Assembly: GCA_036245805.1 (NCBI GenBank)
Contig: BTRK01000004.1
Coordinates: 38,652,907-38,716,906, forward strand
From: Pristionchus mayeri
Taxonomy: Eukaryota > Nematoda > Chromadorea > Rhabditida > Neodiplogasteridae
Length of the DNA stretch: 64,000 bases
Direction: 5' to 3'
The translations under genes and the position numbers were made by a program. The first letter of the stretch is position 1, and each line of letters starts with the position of its first letter. Below, one piece after another: positions 43,265 through 54,000 of the stretch. A model generated the notes under the pieces. That model was not told the DNA's origin. It worked only from the letters and a program-made list of their open reading frames with translations, and did not search any database.

Positions 43265-46114
43265 TCAGAAGATGATAGGTCGGTAGTCTTCATAAGTTGC
43301 ACTCCACCAATGGCTGCCAATAGCTCGGGATAGGTCGTCTCTCCATCGCGCGCGAGGCTTTCCGGGGGGACGAGTCCTATTGAATGGAGTCCAGACAGTT
43401 GTCGCACGGCTCCACTGTTCCACTCCCATTCTTCTGATCTTGAGGGCCCAGCGCGCTTTTCGTTTCAATCCTTCCTCATTCCAGTCTCTCAGCTTGGTAA
43501 TCCCTCTCACGCGGTCATTCCTCCATCTGTCCCTCAGCGTGACTCCAAGCATCTTTCTTTCCATCTTCCTCTGGGTGACTCTCAGCCTCTCCTTCTCGCT
43601 AGATCTCAGAGCCCATACTTCACACCCATAGAGAACTGTAGCCGTGATGCAGCTCTCGAAGACTCTCCTCCTGATCTTGATGGACAGAATTCGAGAAGAT
43701 AGGAGGTGCGAGAGCTTACTCCAGGCCAGCCACCCTAATCGAATCCGGTGTTCTATTTCGTCGGAATGATCCAAGGGAAGAGCTATTCTTCCTCCGAGAT
43801 AGGTGGCGCTATCGACGAATTCGAATCGCAGATTGCCGATGATTATTGGATTGCGGGTAGAGGTGCAGGAGGTGAGGAGGTTGGTCTTGCTTGCATTCAC
43901 TTCGAGACCAACTCGGCTGCACGCGTCCATCAGCTTCTTCAGCATTCGTTCCAGCTCGGGTCGAGATTTGGCAACGAGAGCCACGTCATCGGCATACTCC
44001 AAGTGGCAAAGGTTCCTTCCGTCGATTCTAATTCCATCTGACTCCCAGTCAATGTTGTCCATGGCTGATCGTAGCACTGCGTTGAAGAGACGAGGGGAGA
44101 GGGTATCCCCTTGGCGGACTCCTCGACGCACAGTCACAGGAACGAGCTCCTCATTAACTCGAATGAGTGTAGAGGAGGACTCGTAGAGACGGCGCAACAT
44201 GTGGACGAGGGAGGGATGGGCTCCGAACGAGAAGAGGGCTTGCCAGCAGGCATTCCACTCCACACAGTCGAACGCCTTCTTGAAGTCGACGAACGCCAAG
44301 TAGATTGGGATACCGTACTCGGAGGTTCTTTCAGCGACCTGCTTGATGGCATGCAGGTTGTCGAGAGTACTGTAGCCGCGCCGGAAGCCGGTTTGGGTCG
44401 AGGACTCTGTTTCTTCAAGCACAGTTTCGAGTCTCTGAAGAATGACTTTGGTCATTGTCTTCAGGGAAACGGTGAGGAGGGAGATGGGACGGAAGTTCCC
44501 AATGTTGGTAGGGTCTCCTTTCTTGTGCAGAAGAGTGACAATTGCTTCGGTCAGGTCGCTTGGAACAGCCTCTCCATCTACCAGATAGTTGAGTAGATCA
44601 GCGATAACGGGAGCAAGGTGGTTTCGAGAGTGGTATAGCATATCAGGGAGAATGCCATCCGAACCGGGTGAGTGACCACACTTGAGTTGGGACATCGCTT
44701 TGCTGACCTCATCGGGTAGGAAGGGAGGAAGGGGATCCAGAGGCTGAGGAGGGACTGGGAGTGGACACGGAACTGCAGGGGTGTAGAGACCGTCAAAGAA
44801 GCTCTGGACCACTGTCTTGGTAGCTGCTTGAGAGAGAGCACCAGTTACAGGGTGGGGAACTAGAAGGCGCTTCTTTGAGGTTTGCAGACTCAGCATGCTC
44901 TTCACGATGCTCCTTCCCATGGTTGCTGCTTGCCGTGCTTGCGCCTCCTTTCGCTTCCTGATGTCATCGACGAAACTCGTCCGGGCAGCTTTGCAGGCAG
45001 CTGAGTAGGCGACAGCTTGTTGGGAGTTGGATTGCAATTCATGGCGCATCGCTAGGAGCTTCCGCGTTCCACTCGAGATCCAAGAAGGGGATTGGCGCTT
45101 CCTCCAGCAGTTCGTTGCCGCGGTCTCCGTGAAAGCCTTTACCGTAGTATAGGCGTCGGCGGCAGAACTGGGGCGGGCAAGGGGCAGTGACGCGAGAAGG
45201 TTTGCGTTGACAGTAAAAGCGGTTCGATCGAAATCTAGCCGCTCCCTGCATCTTTTCTGCCTCGCCTTGCCAGGGAGGGAGAGGCACATCCGAACAAGGC
45301 GATGGTCGGAGTCAAACTCAAACCGACCAACGACTCCACAGTTGACTACTCTCGCTGTGGCGGGCGCTGCAACGTAGTCAATTTGGTGGAATGCGGAGCC
45401 GTTTGGGGATCGCCAGGTCCAGATTCGACCGTGCCGTCTCTTGGGGAACGTGTTCAGGATGCGCAGTCTGTTCCTCACGCAGAGCTCAGTGAAGCAGCGT
45501 CCGCGTGAGTTCGGTGTGGGAGAGGCAAAGTTACCGACAAATCTTTCATTGCCAGGTTCCCTCGCCACTCGACAGTTGAAGTCACCAACCAGAACTGGCA
45601 TATGGCCTTTTGGGGCACTCCGCAGGGCGGTCTCAACCTGGTCTAGGAAGTCTTCATACGCGTCGTCATCGTAGGAAGACGTAGGGGCGTAAGCGCAGAC
45701 CAGGAAGAGCCGTAGGTCGGGAAGGAGCAGAGTGGCCAAACGAGGGGAGAGGCCATTGAACACAGCTCCGCGCGCGAGTTGCGGTCGAAGCAAAAATGCC
45801 ACGCCATGGGAAGCAGTGGGCCCGCCCGAGTGGTAGACTACAGTGCCTGAGGATGTAAGATTGAACGAGGCACAACCCACAATCCTGGCTTCCTGCACTG
45901 CAACCACGTCCCACTTGATCTTGTCGAGGGCGAGTTCCATCTCCGACTGCTTCTCCCTTGGGCCGAGCGTCCTGGCGTTGATGGTGCCGATGTAGAAGTG
46001 GCGACCCATCGTGGCGGCGTACAACTCCCGCGTGCCAACGCGTCTGGGAGAGGGAATCCGGGCGGGCGGAACCGGAGACGGAGAGACGAAATCGCACTCA
46101 ACCGCTCGCCACAC
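43265..46114 (-). CDS. RTE retrotransposon polyprotein: APE endonuclease + reverse transcriptase
   Basis: A single uninterrupted ORF of 949 codons. Residues about 41-280 form an apurinic/apyrimidinic-type endonuclease, with IGTINARTLG (Asn46), VVAVQEARI (Glu75), LVGDFNCRV (Asp178, Asn180) and DSDHRLVRM (Asp270, His271). Reverse transcriptase spans about 520-770: HKKGDPTNIGNFRPISLL, FVDFKKAFDCVEW (Asp610, about 609-617), RRGVRQGDTLSPRLFN and the catalytic YADD (708-711). A basic, Trp-rich C-terminal region follows (MERKMLGVTLRDRWRND, then RPPGKPRARWRDDL), as in RTE-clade elements. The second Met (residue 36, MGRHFYIGTINART) is a plausible alternative start. The protein nicks target DNA and primes reverse transcription of its own RNA. 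All key residues are present and there is no stop, so this copy may be competent. Confidence 0.95.
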   Translation of the reverse strand: MWRAVECDFVSPSPVPPARIPSPRRVGTRELYAATMGRHFYIGTINARTLGPREKQSEMELALDKIKWDVVAVQEARIVGCASFNLTSSGTVVYHSGGPTASHGVAFLLRPQLARGAVFNGLSPRLATLLLPDLRLFLVCAYAPTSSYDDDAYEDFLDQVETALRSAPKGHMPVLVGDFNCRVAREPGNERFVGNFASPTPNSRGRCFTELCVRNRLRILNTFPKRRHGRIWTWRSPNGSAFHQIDYVAAPATARVVNCGVVGRFEFDSDHRLVRMCLSLPGKARQKRCRERLDFDRTAFTVNANLLASLPLARPSSAADAYTTVKAFTETAATNCWRKRQSPSWISSGTRKLLAMRHELQSNSQQAVAYSAACKAARTSFVDDIRKRKEAQARQAATMGRSIVKSMLSLQTSKKRLLVPHPVTGALSQAATKTVVQSFFDGLYTPAVPCPLPVPPQPLDPLPPFLPDEVSKAMSQLKCGHSPGSDGILPDMLYHSRNHLAPVIADLLNYLVDGEAVPSDLTEAIVTLLHKKGDPTNIGNFRPISLLTVSLKTMTKVILQRLETVLEETESSTQTGFRRGYSTLDNLHAIKQVAERTSEYGIPIYLAFVDFKKAFDCVEWNACWQALFSFGAHPSLVHMLRRLYESSSTLIRVNEELVPVTVRRGVRQGDTLSPRLFNAVLRSAMDNIDWESDGIRIDGRNLCHLEYADDVALVAKSRPELERMLKKLMDACSRVGLEVNASKTNLLTSCTSTRNPIIIGNLRFEFVDSATYLGGRIALPLDHSDEIEHRIRLGWLAWSKLSHLLSSRILSIKIRRRVFESCITATVLYGCEVWALRSSEKERLRVTQRKMERKMLGVTLRDRWRNDRVRGITKLRDWNEEGLKRKARWALKIRRMGVEQWSRATTVWTPFNRTRPPGKPRARWRDDLSRAIGSHWWSATYEDYRPIIF

Positions 46115-46146
46115 ACTTGAGAACCCAGAATGAAACGCTCAGACCT

Positions 46147-46200
46147 ATCATCTTCTGAGCGTTTCCGCCTGATAAGATAAATTGATTGATTGATTGATTG
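46147..46200 (+). repeat. Inverted copy of the RTE 3' tail at its 5' end
   Basis: On the plus strand this reads CCTATCATCTTCTGAGCGTT, then TCCGCCTGATAAGATAAATT, then TTGA repeats. That is the RTE 3' tail in the opposite orientation to the element. The same sequence, in the sense orientation of the element, is at 43235-43285 on the minus strand. Both lie inside the single pair of target duplications. Confidence 0.9.
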
Positions 46201-46626
46201 AATGACGACATCAATGACTTTCATCCGGAAAACTGTCCAGAAATGCACTTAATTAGCTCTAATTAGCGTGAAACTGCACCAATCTTCACATAAACATAGA
46301 TTTAGACAAAACTTTTGATGATCTTTTGAATGATTTATAACACGTCACTCGATGTTGACATTTATTTTTCGATTTTGGTAGGTCAAAAAGTTGAGCTACC
46401 GTACTCCCATTTCGGTGGAAGAGTACCCTACCCATCAGAGTTACCCACCCCAAGTTTCGATTCGACCACTTTAAGCATTGTTCCACCCCCTCTTGTCGAC
46501 TGTCCCGTTCTTACAGAGAATGCATTTTAAGTTATGGCAAGATAAATTAATTATTCATACGCACCCCTTTCCGACAGGCCAAATACCATATTTGGTTAAT
46601 TTTTTTTTGAAGAATACATATATATA

Positions 46627-47685
46627 CAGGGTGGCTGATAAATATTGCGCCACTTTTCTTGTTTCTCAATCTCCATTCTCTGTAGGCACCATTGCATCAA
46701 ATTTGGTGACTATGTTGGTAAGGGACAAAAGTTATTAGCCTATAAATATTAGCTGGATTGTTCAAGTATTTCAAGAGTTATCACTTCTGAAATATTTTGT
46801 TTTGGAATTGGGACTTTTCTGGGCACATAAACGTATCTGATAGTTTATGCCGCCTTACAGCAAGGAATTAGATACAGGACTCATCCATTTATTCCTAATA
46901 AGAACAACCATTTACACGTATAAATATGTGATCAAATATATTATGAGCCTCGGAACTTTCTCAGAAATGTTTTAAAATTATTTCATTATGAACGGCGCTC
47001 TATAAAAAATAATAATATTTCGAAGCCGCATTCTTCGAACACATTAGCTATTGGAATTGTTCTATTTTATGCACGATACTCCATCATTCTTTATTGTGAA
47101 AATGCATTCCATTTGCTTGGGCATATTGATTCGGAACCAGAATAAGTTGCGAAATGCTGCGAAGCGCCGCTTTTAGCGATATTTTGAAGTGCCTACTTCT
47201 ACCATTAATTCAACGTTTACTTTCAATTTGATGCAAAAATATTTCATAACTCGACTCTGTTAATAGCTATGCAACATTATACGGCGGTATCAACATTCAG
47301 AATAAGAAATTCCGAAAAGTGAGTTTTTTTGCATATGCGTGACTGAAAGTCATCAAATTTATCTCTCTCTGTTTTCAGAGACCCTATATCTCATTTGACA
47401 AGATTATCACTTAGTGGAAGGGTTACTCTTCATATTCACCTCGGTTGCAATTTCGATGGACATTGAGATCATTTTATATATCGAAAAATGTGAACGGCGC
47501 ATTGAGTAAAAATGCAGACTACTTTTTGCCTCCATGCTAAGAGGCCAGTCGATACCATGAAGCCTGCGTCTAGTAATTGTTTTGCACGGTACTGATATAT
47601 ATTTAAACGCAATATGATAATTATCCTTTTATTTGTTTGCGAGATATTATTCAAAAGGTGGACGCAATATTTATCAGCCACCCTG
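46627..47685. mobile_element. Mariner-like TIR element without transposase
   Basis: The ends are CAGGGTGGCTGATAAATATT (left) and AATATTTATCAGCCACCCTG (right), perfect inverted repeats of at least 20 bp flanked by TATATA on both sides, as expected for TA target sites. The start CAGGGTG is common in Tc1/mariner-type ends. The interior (about 1 kb) contains no transposase-like ORF. Confidence 0.8.
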
Positions 47686-47701
47686 TATATATATATATAT
47701 A

Positions 47702-49492
47702 TCACATGTATCATGAGTCAGTGGAGGAAAAAACCAACCCACGGGAACAATTTCCAACTTTTATTTTTTGTTTTAGTTCAAATTATGGTGGTAGCATTTA
47801 CTAAAGCCAACTTCTTGAAATTTCTAAGTCGCAGGTCCCAGAGCCGTCATTTAGGAATTTTCCGGTTTTGCATCCGGCTCTACCGTATATAATCTGCCAG
47901 GTGAGCTAGAGAGCTGACATTGGGCTTAAAATGCGCGGAAAAGTATTTCCAACAACTTTTATGTTGACGTCAAAAGAATCGGACTGCAAACAAAGATGGT
48001 GCAAACGAAAATGCGCAAATTTGATGTTTCAAAAAATTTATTCATCCCCGTACACTCGCCTAGACCAAATAGTTTATGCAAAAAATGAAAAATAGTGCAT
48101 CGTTATACATAATAAAAATATGAAACCCAGATTCGGAGGTGGCCAAAATTTGCAGCATACCTTCAAACATCGATAATTCCATCATGTCGCCGAAAATGAG
48201 TATCCGAAAAAAATGGAAAGAGCGTCAGCTCAGTTTCAAAATCAAAGCAAAATAATGCTATCATGAAAATAAACTAAAAATAAAATATTGTAACATTTGC
48301 TGGCATGAAAAGCATCGAACTGCAAATGAAGTGTGCTAGAATCAAAATGTACAAAGTACATGTTTTTAAAAATATATTCGCCTATGTGCGTTAGCCTGGG
48401 CCGAATTGTTCATGCAAAAAATTGATAATAGTGTAGCAATATGCATTATCAAAATATAAAACTCAGATTTGGAGGTGGCCAAAATTATGGACATACCTTC
48501 AAACATTGAAAGTTCCACAATTTTGCTAAAAAAGCATTTTCGAAAAAAATTTGGTTTTCATGCCAGCAATTATTTTAATATATTTGTTAATTTATTTTTA
48601 TGGTAGCATCATTTTGCTTTGATTTTGAAACTGGGTTCAACCTCTGTCTATTGTTTTTGAAACCGCATTTTTTAGCAAAATTGTGGAATTTTCAATATTT
48701 GAAGGTATGTACCAAATTTTGGCCACCTCCAAATCTGAGTTTTATATTTTGAAAATGCATATTGCTACACTATTATCAATTTTTTGCATGAACAATTCGG
48801 CCCAGGCTAACGCACATAGGCGAATATATTTTTAAAAACATGTACTTTGTACATTTTGATTCTAGCACACTTCATTTGCAGTTCGATGCTTTTCATGCCA
48901 GCAAATGTTACAATATTTTATTTTTAGTTTATTTTCATGATAGCATTATTTTGCTTTGATTTTGAAACTGAGCTCACGCTCTTTCCATTTTTTTCGGATG
49001 CTCATTTTCGGCGAAATGATGGAATTATCGATGTTTGAAGGTATGCTGCAAATTTTGGCCACCTCCGAATCTGGGTTTCATATTTTTATAATGTACAACG
49101 ATGCACTAGTTTTCATTTTTTGCATAAACTATTTGGTCTAGGCGAGTGTACGGGGATGAATAAATTTTTTGAAACATCAAATTTACGCATTTTCGTTTGC
49201 ACCATCTTTGTTTGCAGTCCGATTCTTTTGACGTCAACATAAAAGTTGTTGGAAATATTTTTCCGCGCATTTTAAGCCCAATGTCAGCTCTCTAGCTCAC
49301 CTGGCAGGTGATATACGGAAGAGCCGGATGCAAAACCGGAAAATTCCTAAATGACGGCTCTGGGACCTGCGACTTAGAAATTTCAAGAAGTTGGCTCTAG
49401 TACATGCTACCACCATAATTTGAACTAAAACAAAAAATAAAAGTTGGAAATTGTTCTCGCACACATCCACTGACTCGTGATACCCGTGATAT
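47702..49492. repeat. Foldback element 5 with internally duplicated arms
   Basis: This is a near-perfect palindrome of 1.79 kb centred near 48595. Outer ends are ATCACATGTATCATGAGTCA and the related TGACTCGTGATACCCGTGAT. Each arm itself contains two diverged tandem copies of a segment of about 335 bp; both carry GGAGGTGGCCAAAATT and CATACCTTCAAACAT, at about 48140-48175 and 48472-48510 in the left arm. ORFs on the two strands mirror each other. Confidence 0.85.
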
Positions 49493-51090
49493 ATATATAT
49501 ATTAAGGGTGCTCACTGTTTTAGAATATAGAGACGGTAGAAGAAGCTAACCGCAACCTGTGATAATGGTAATAATGGCAAAATCGAGCAATGATGATAAA
49601 ATACAATTCAAAGGAGTACAATCTAATGAGAGTAATCACCGTCACCCGTGAATAGAGCTAACTTTGAATTAAATGTATTTTAATGCTTTAATTAATTAAT
49701 TAATCACCACATAGATGGAGTGTGTCTGCGCATTCATCATCAGCGAGTGCGATTAGTGACAAGCGAGGGGAGATATTAGCGTGCACGGACCGAGATAGAT
49801 CATCGCTGTTCCGAAAGGCGCCGGAATTATCCTTCAGTTCGATATTTTGTATTTTTTACTTGAAACCGGACAAGTGATGTTAAAGATTTTTTGTAATTTT
49901 GAGTAATAGTCGATTCATTCGAACTCTCTAGTTCGATTGAAAGTGCGGATAATGATCAATTTCAAATTTAAATAATTAGGTGGTTATGCGGCCTATTACC
50001 AGTCTCTAACCTCTCAATCGCAAGAAGACAAGTAACAACTGACAGTAAATCGATCAGCGCTCCATACGCCAGGAGGACCTTGTAGGAGCTGAAAAGTCAT
50101 CCCAAATTCATCCGTAAACGATCAAATTCTATCAGGTTGTGAAAAAAGTAATTGTAGATTTTAAAATGTTCGATTCTGAGATTCCCCGTCCTTTATTGAT
50201 TACTGAATATCATATTGATGTGTATACTAGTTGAGTGCTTGGATACTCTTTCCATCGCGCATTGGTTGAATCCTATCCAATTGGTATTGAGACCACAGTT
50301 TGAAAACAAAATCACACTAACAAAAAATTGTGCTTATTAAGTTTTGACCTAACTTTCCAGCGGGCTGTGATAGGGCAACTATTATGTCACATCCGAAAAA
50401 TACAACATACGGATATCACACTACAACATTTGAATCTGATTCGCTGCGAAAGGCCTGTCAGAAAATCCACTCATTTATGAAAATTATAGTTATGAGAGTA
50501 TACGATATTTCTACCAAAACATGCAGCATTCATCACTCTGAAACTGGCATTTGATCATCGAAATTCAACTATTTCGAAATATCATGTTTCTTCCATTTGT
50601 GAAAAGTCCGAACTTTTGTGGTTAAATGTTAAAGCTACTCGTTATCTATAAGTTTTCGGCTGGGCTAAGGTACCCACCAGTCAAAAATCAACTGTGCTTC
50701 AATTTGCGCAGTTTTGTTCCCTCATTTCAATGCACTAATTCAAAAAAATTAAATAAATTTTATTAAAGCTAAAAATAAACAAAGCCGGGAAATAAAAATA
50801 TTTGCTGTTCGTGTAATCGAGGTATTACAATTACGGTATTTGATACGAATTGATTAAAATTTTCATGGACTGGTCGCACTCGAACTGTTTCAACCATTTT
50901 CCGCTGTTTTCCTGTTTATTTTCAGCGATTCTTGTTGTATTTTACTTAAAACTGCTTTGTATTGTATCGCTAATCATGTTTGTTCGTATGTATGCGGTTA
51001 GTAAACCAGCTTAACGCAACTGCGCACGAATGAACTTAGACTATTTTGTGTTCTGCTGTCAATGTATATCGTGCAATTGCCTCCTAGTAG
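49493..51090. other. Intergenic, nothing recognised
   Basis: AT-rich DNA with no coding exon or repeat boundary that I can support. A TAATTAATTAATTAATCA run lies near 49688. The promoter of the THAP gene should lie in the last few hundred bases; no specific motif is recognisable. Confidence 0.5.
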
Positions 51091-54000
51091 ATGCCCTTCA
51101 AATGCGTTGTCTGCCCACGTAAAGTAGAGGTCGCGAAAACGGTACCGAAGAAGGAGGAGAAGAGGAAGGAGTGGCTGCTGCGATTGAATCTACTGGAGGA
51201 GGAGCACGACGAGCTGGAGAAGAGAGTAGCCGGGATGTACGCTGAAGGGAAGACGCCTAGGATGTGTCTCAATCACTTCAAGAGAGGAGGGCCTCTACCG
51301 GACGACGTGAGTATCTATTGATCTAGTGTTATCTATCGATTGTGCCTCTAATACTCGCACTGCACCTCCGCAGTATCCAGTTGTTGTATTACTTTGTTGT
51401 TATGCTACCTATCAGTTGCGAGAAGACCAATCCACGGATGCTCCAAGGCTTGAAAGGGAGGATAGGAAACAGGTATTGTACGCATTATTATATCATATAG
51501 GCCACAATCGTTTCTCTAGTATGCCCTGGGGAGGCAATGGAAACATAAGATATGCCCTGAGGAGGTAATTTGCACAAGCCCTGGGGAGGCGAAAATAAGC
51601 ATTTGAATCAAAATAACAATACGAATGTTACAGAGTGGGACGATGGACGAAGATCCATCCGAGGGTAGCATAGATGGCATCGCAAATGCGTTTTTGGACC
51701 TACCGTTTGATCCACCGACAGAACCTCCATCTCCGCATCGTGCGCAATCTGGGGTACGCAAATGATTCAGTTGAGACACATATCAGATGATATAAGTAGA
51801 AAAGTACTTTAGTCTTTACTGCACAAATAGCATACAAGACAATTTCAATGGTTCTGAGTTATAAAACAATATGATTTAAATTTAAAAAAAAATGAGAATG
51901 ATGTAAATACTATTCCTCGAATTATCACATAGTGGGGATACTAGGGATGGCATCGCAAGAAAAGATTTTCGTCTTCCTTCTCCATAGTCTTCCACCCGTG
52001 CGGAGAGCACGCAGAATAAGTACATTTATTGCAATGCCATCCCTATCGCCTAGGTACTTTGGATCGTTTTGGACACAATGAAAATCGAAATTCAGTCATA
52101 CGCACCATCTCAAGTAACTATGTGCACTGAGGCAACATCGGACAACGAAGGGGAAAAAAACGGGCCGACAATACAAGACGAAAACACTTTCTACATGGTC
52201 TCCAAGTCGTCCCTTCTCCCCCTCTTCAAACGTTGTCGTGAGTGTGGCGCCGCCGAGATCCGAGCCGGATCCTTCCGCTCGTGGTGTGTCGGATCCGCCC
52301 TCTGTCTGGAATGGTTTTGCAATCTTTGCGAACGGATTGTGAAGTGGACTTCCCAAGAACAGATCGAGGGCTTTTTCGAGGGTAATCTCAAACTATCGAC
52401 GACCCTCCACACCACAGCCGTTTCTACTCCGGTTAGCATATGCCTATTGAAGATTAGATCATAATAGATGGACTATATCGAAAGTAATATGAACCCGATT
52501 GTGAAATTCAGAGATTTCTCGACATGGGGAAAGAATTGGGAGTCGCCCTTCCATGCTACAGCACACTGAAATCGCATCTGGCAGAGGTTGTGATACCAGC
52601 TGTGGATACGGTCTACGAAAGACACGAGAAGGTCGTCGAAGATACAGTCAGAAATGTCAGCGGGGTCAGAGATTTCACGGTTTCAATCAGATTTGTTATT
52701 TGAACTGTAGCTTACCTCAAAATCAGACGAGCGCAGGCCCCGGCCGCTTACCTCGGCCCGTTCCTGAAAAAGTGCCCATGAGGGGATACGGTACTTACTA
52801 ATATACCCCTCCCTCCCCTCATAACTTCATAGTGCTCCTGCCGGTGCTGCATTGAGATGGGCGAGTCTCTTCTCGGATCTGAAATATCAGACTGTAAAAT
52901 TAGTTAAACATAAAATCACTTGGTGTCCGTATAAAGGTAAAAAATCTTAATCGAGTTTTAACTGTTTAGAAGAGAGGAATCGATGTGGCTGTCGATGGTC
53001 GGTACGGTACACGGGGGTTCACTGCTCGGAACAACACCAACAGCATCGTTGATCTTGCCACGAACCTAGTTCTCAAGGCAGTCAACATGCACAAGGACAT
53101 GAAGGGAATATGTAGTGTTAGTTGATATTAGTAACTAATGAGTTGATCACAAGTGGTATACATTACAGATGGTGTGAGTGGGCGGATGGAGAAAGAGGGA
53201 GTGAAGCGAGGGCTGAAGATATTATTGTCAAAACTCTTTACGGTCAGCTATCACAGTTCAGGACTAACTAATCAGCAGTAGTGAAACATGACTAATGCTA
53301 CGCCTTCCTAGATAAGAAGTGTAACTTCTGACAATGACGCTAAAATCGGAAAAATGCTAAGAACCGATCCACTCTTCTCCAAAATTAGACACTCTCTTGA
53401 CTTCTGGCACCTAGTGAAGGGAATCAACAGCGATCTGAGAGAGGTAATTGATTAGTATTAGGTTGAACAGAAAGTCTTTATCCACTGTTTTGCTCGATCA
53501 CTGCTCAGTGCAGGATACCTTTGGTGTTCCCTCGCCTCTAGTCAATAACACATGACAAAGGGACTATGTGGTCAACAACTCCCCATTCCACGCCTTTCAT
53601 TCTGCCACTAGTAAGACCACGATGTTTGTTCCCACGGCCTTGCACATCCGCAACGTTCTGTTATTCGTATTTCTCTCTCACACTACAATGAAGGAATAGG
53701 AACGTCAGTTGGCTGAAGTGTACGATTCATATGCCACTCACTACCAGACCATGCGCAATTGGTACCAACTCTTCGAGAAGGGGGACTTTTCCATGGATGA
53801 TCATGACCGGTCTGGGAGGCCACCCGAGCTGGATTTGGATGCGCTACGGATCGTAGTGGAATTGGATCCTTCCCAAATACCCGCGACATGGCAGCCACAC
53901 TTGGGGTATCGCAAAGCACCATCGTAAAATGATTGGTCTCCATTGGCAAGAAGAAGAAGCTAGGCCGTTTCATACCCCACAAATTGACCCAAGACCAGTT

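Larger units (their letters stand above)
43235..46200 (-). mobile_element. Full-length RTE-type LINE with 15-bp target duplication
   Basis: The insertion is bounded by AATGACGACATCAAT at 43220-43234 and again at 46201-46215. Copy A (around 13747) has this word once, so the boundaries are exact. The element is 2,966 bp and reads on the minus strand. Its 3' end is a short tail after the stop codon, finishing in TTGA repeats, as in the fragment at 11.6 kb. The 5' end carries an inverted copy of that same tail (46147-46200). One long ORF fills the middle. Confidence 0.92.
41923..46533 (+). mobile_element. Interspersed element copy B, carrying two nested insertions
   Basis: This is the second copy of the element at 13436-14124, in opposite orientation. 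Its own sequence is in three pieces: 41923-42036, 42966-43219 and 46201-46533. The gaps are filled by a TIR element (42037-42966) and an RTE retrotransposon (43235-46200). The left edge has several copies of an ACTTGnnTCCAACTTGG word, against two in copy A. Confidence 0.8.

Noticed and set aside
43803..44596. Plus-strand ORFs opposite the RTE ORF
   Set aside because: Antisense shadows of a 949-codon reverse transcriptase ORF with strong motifs.
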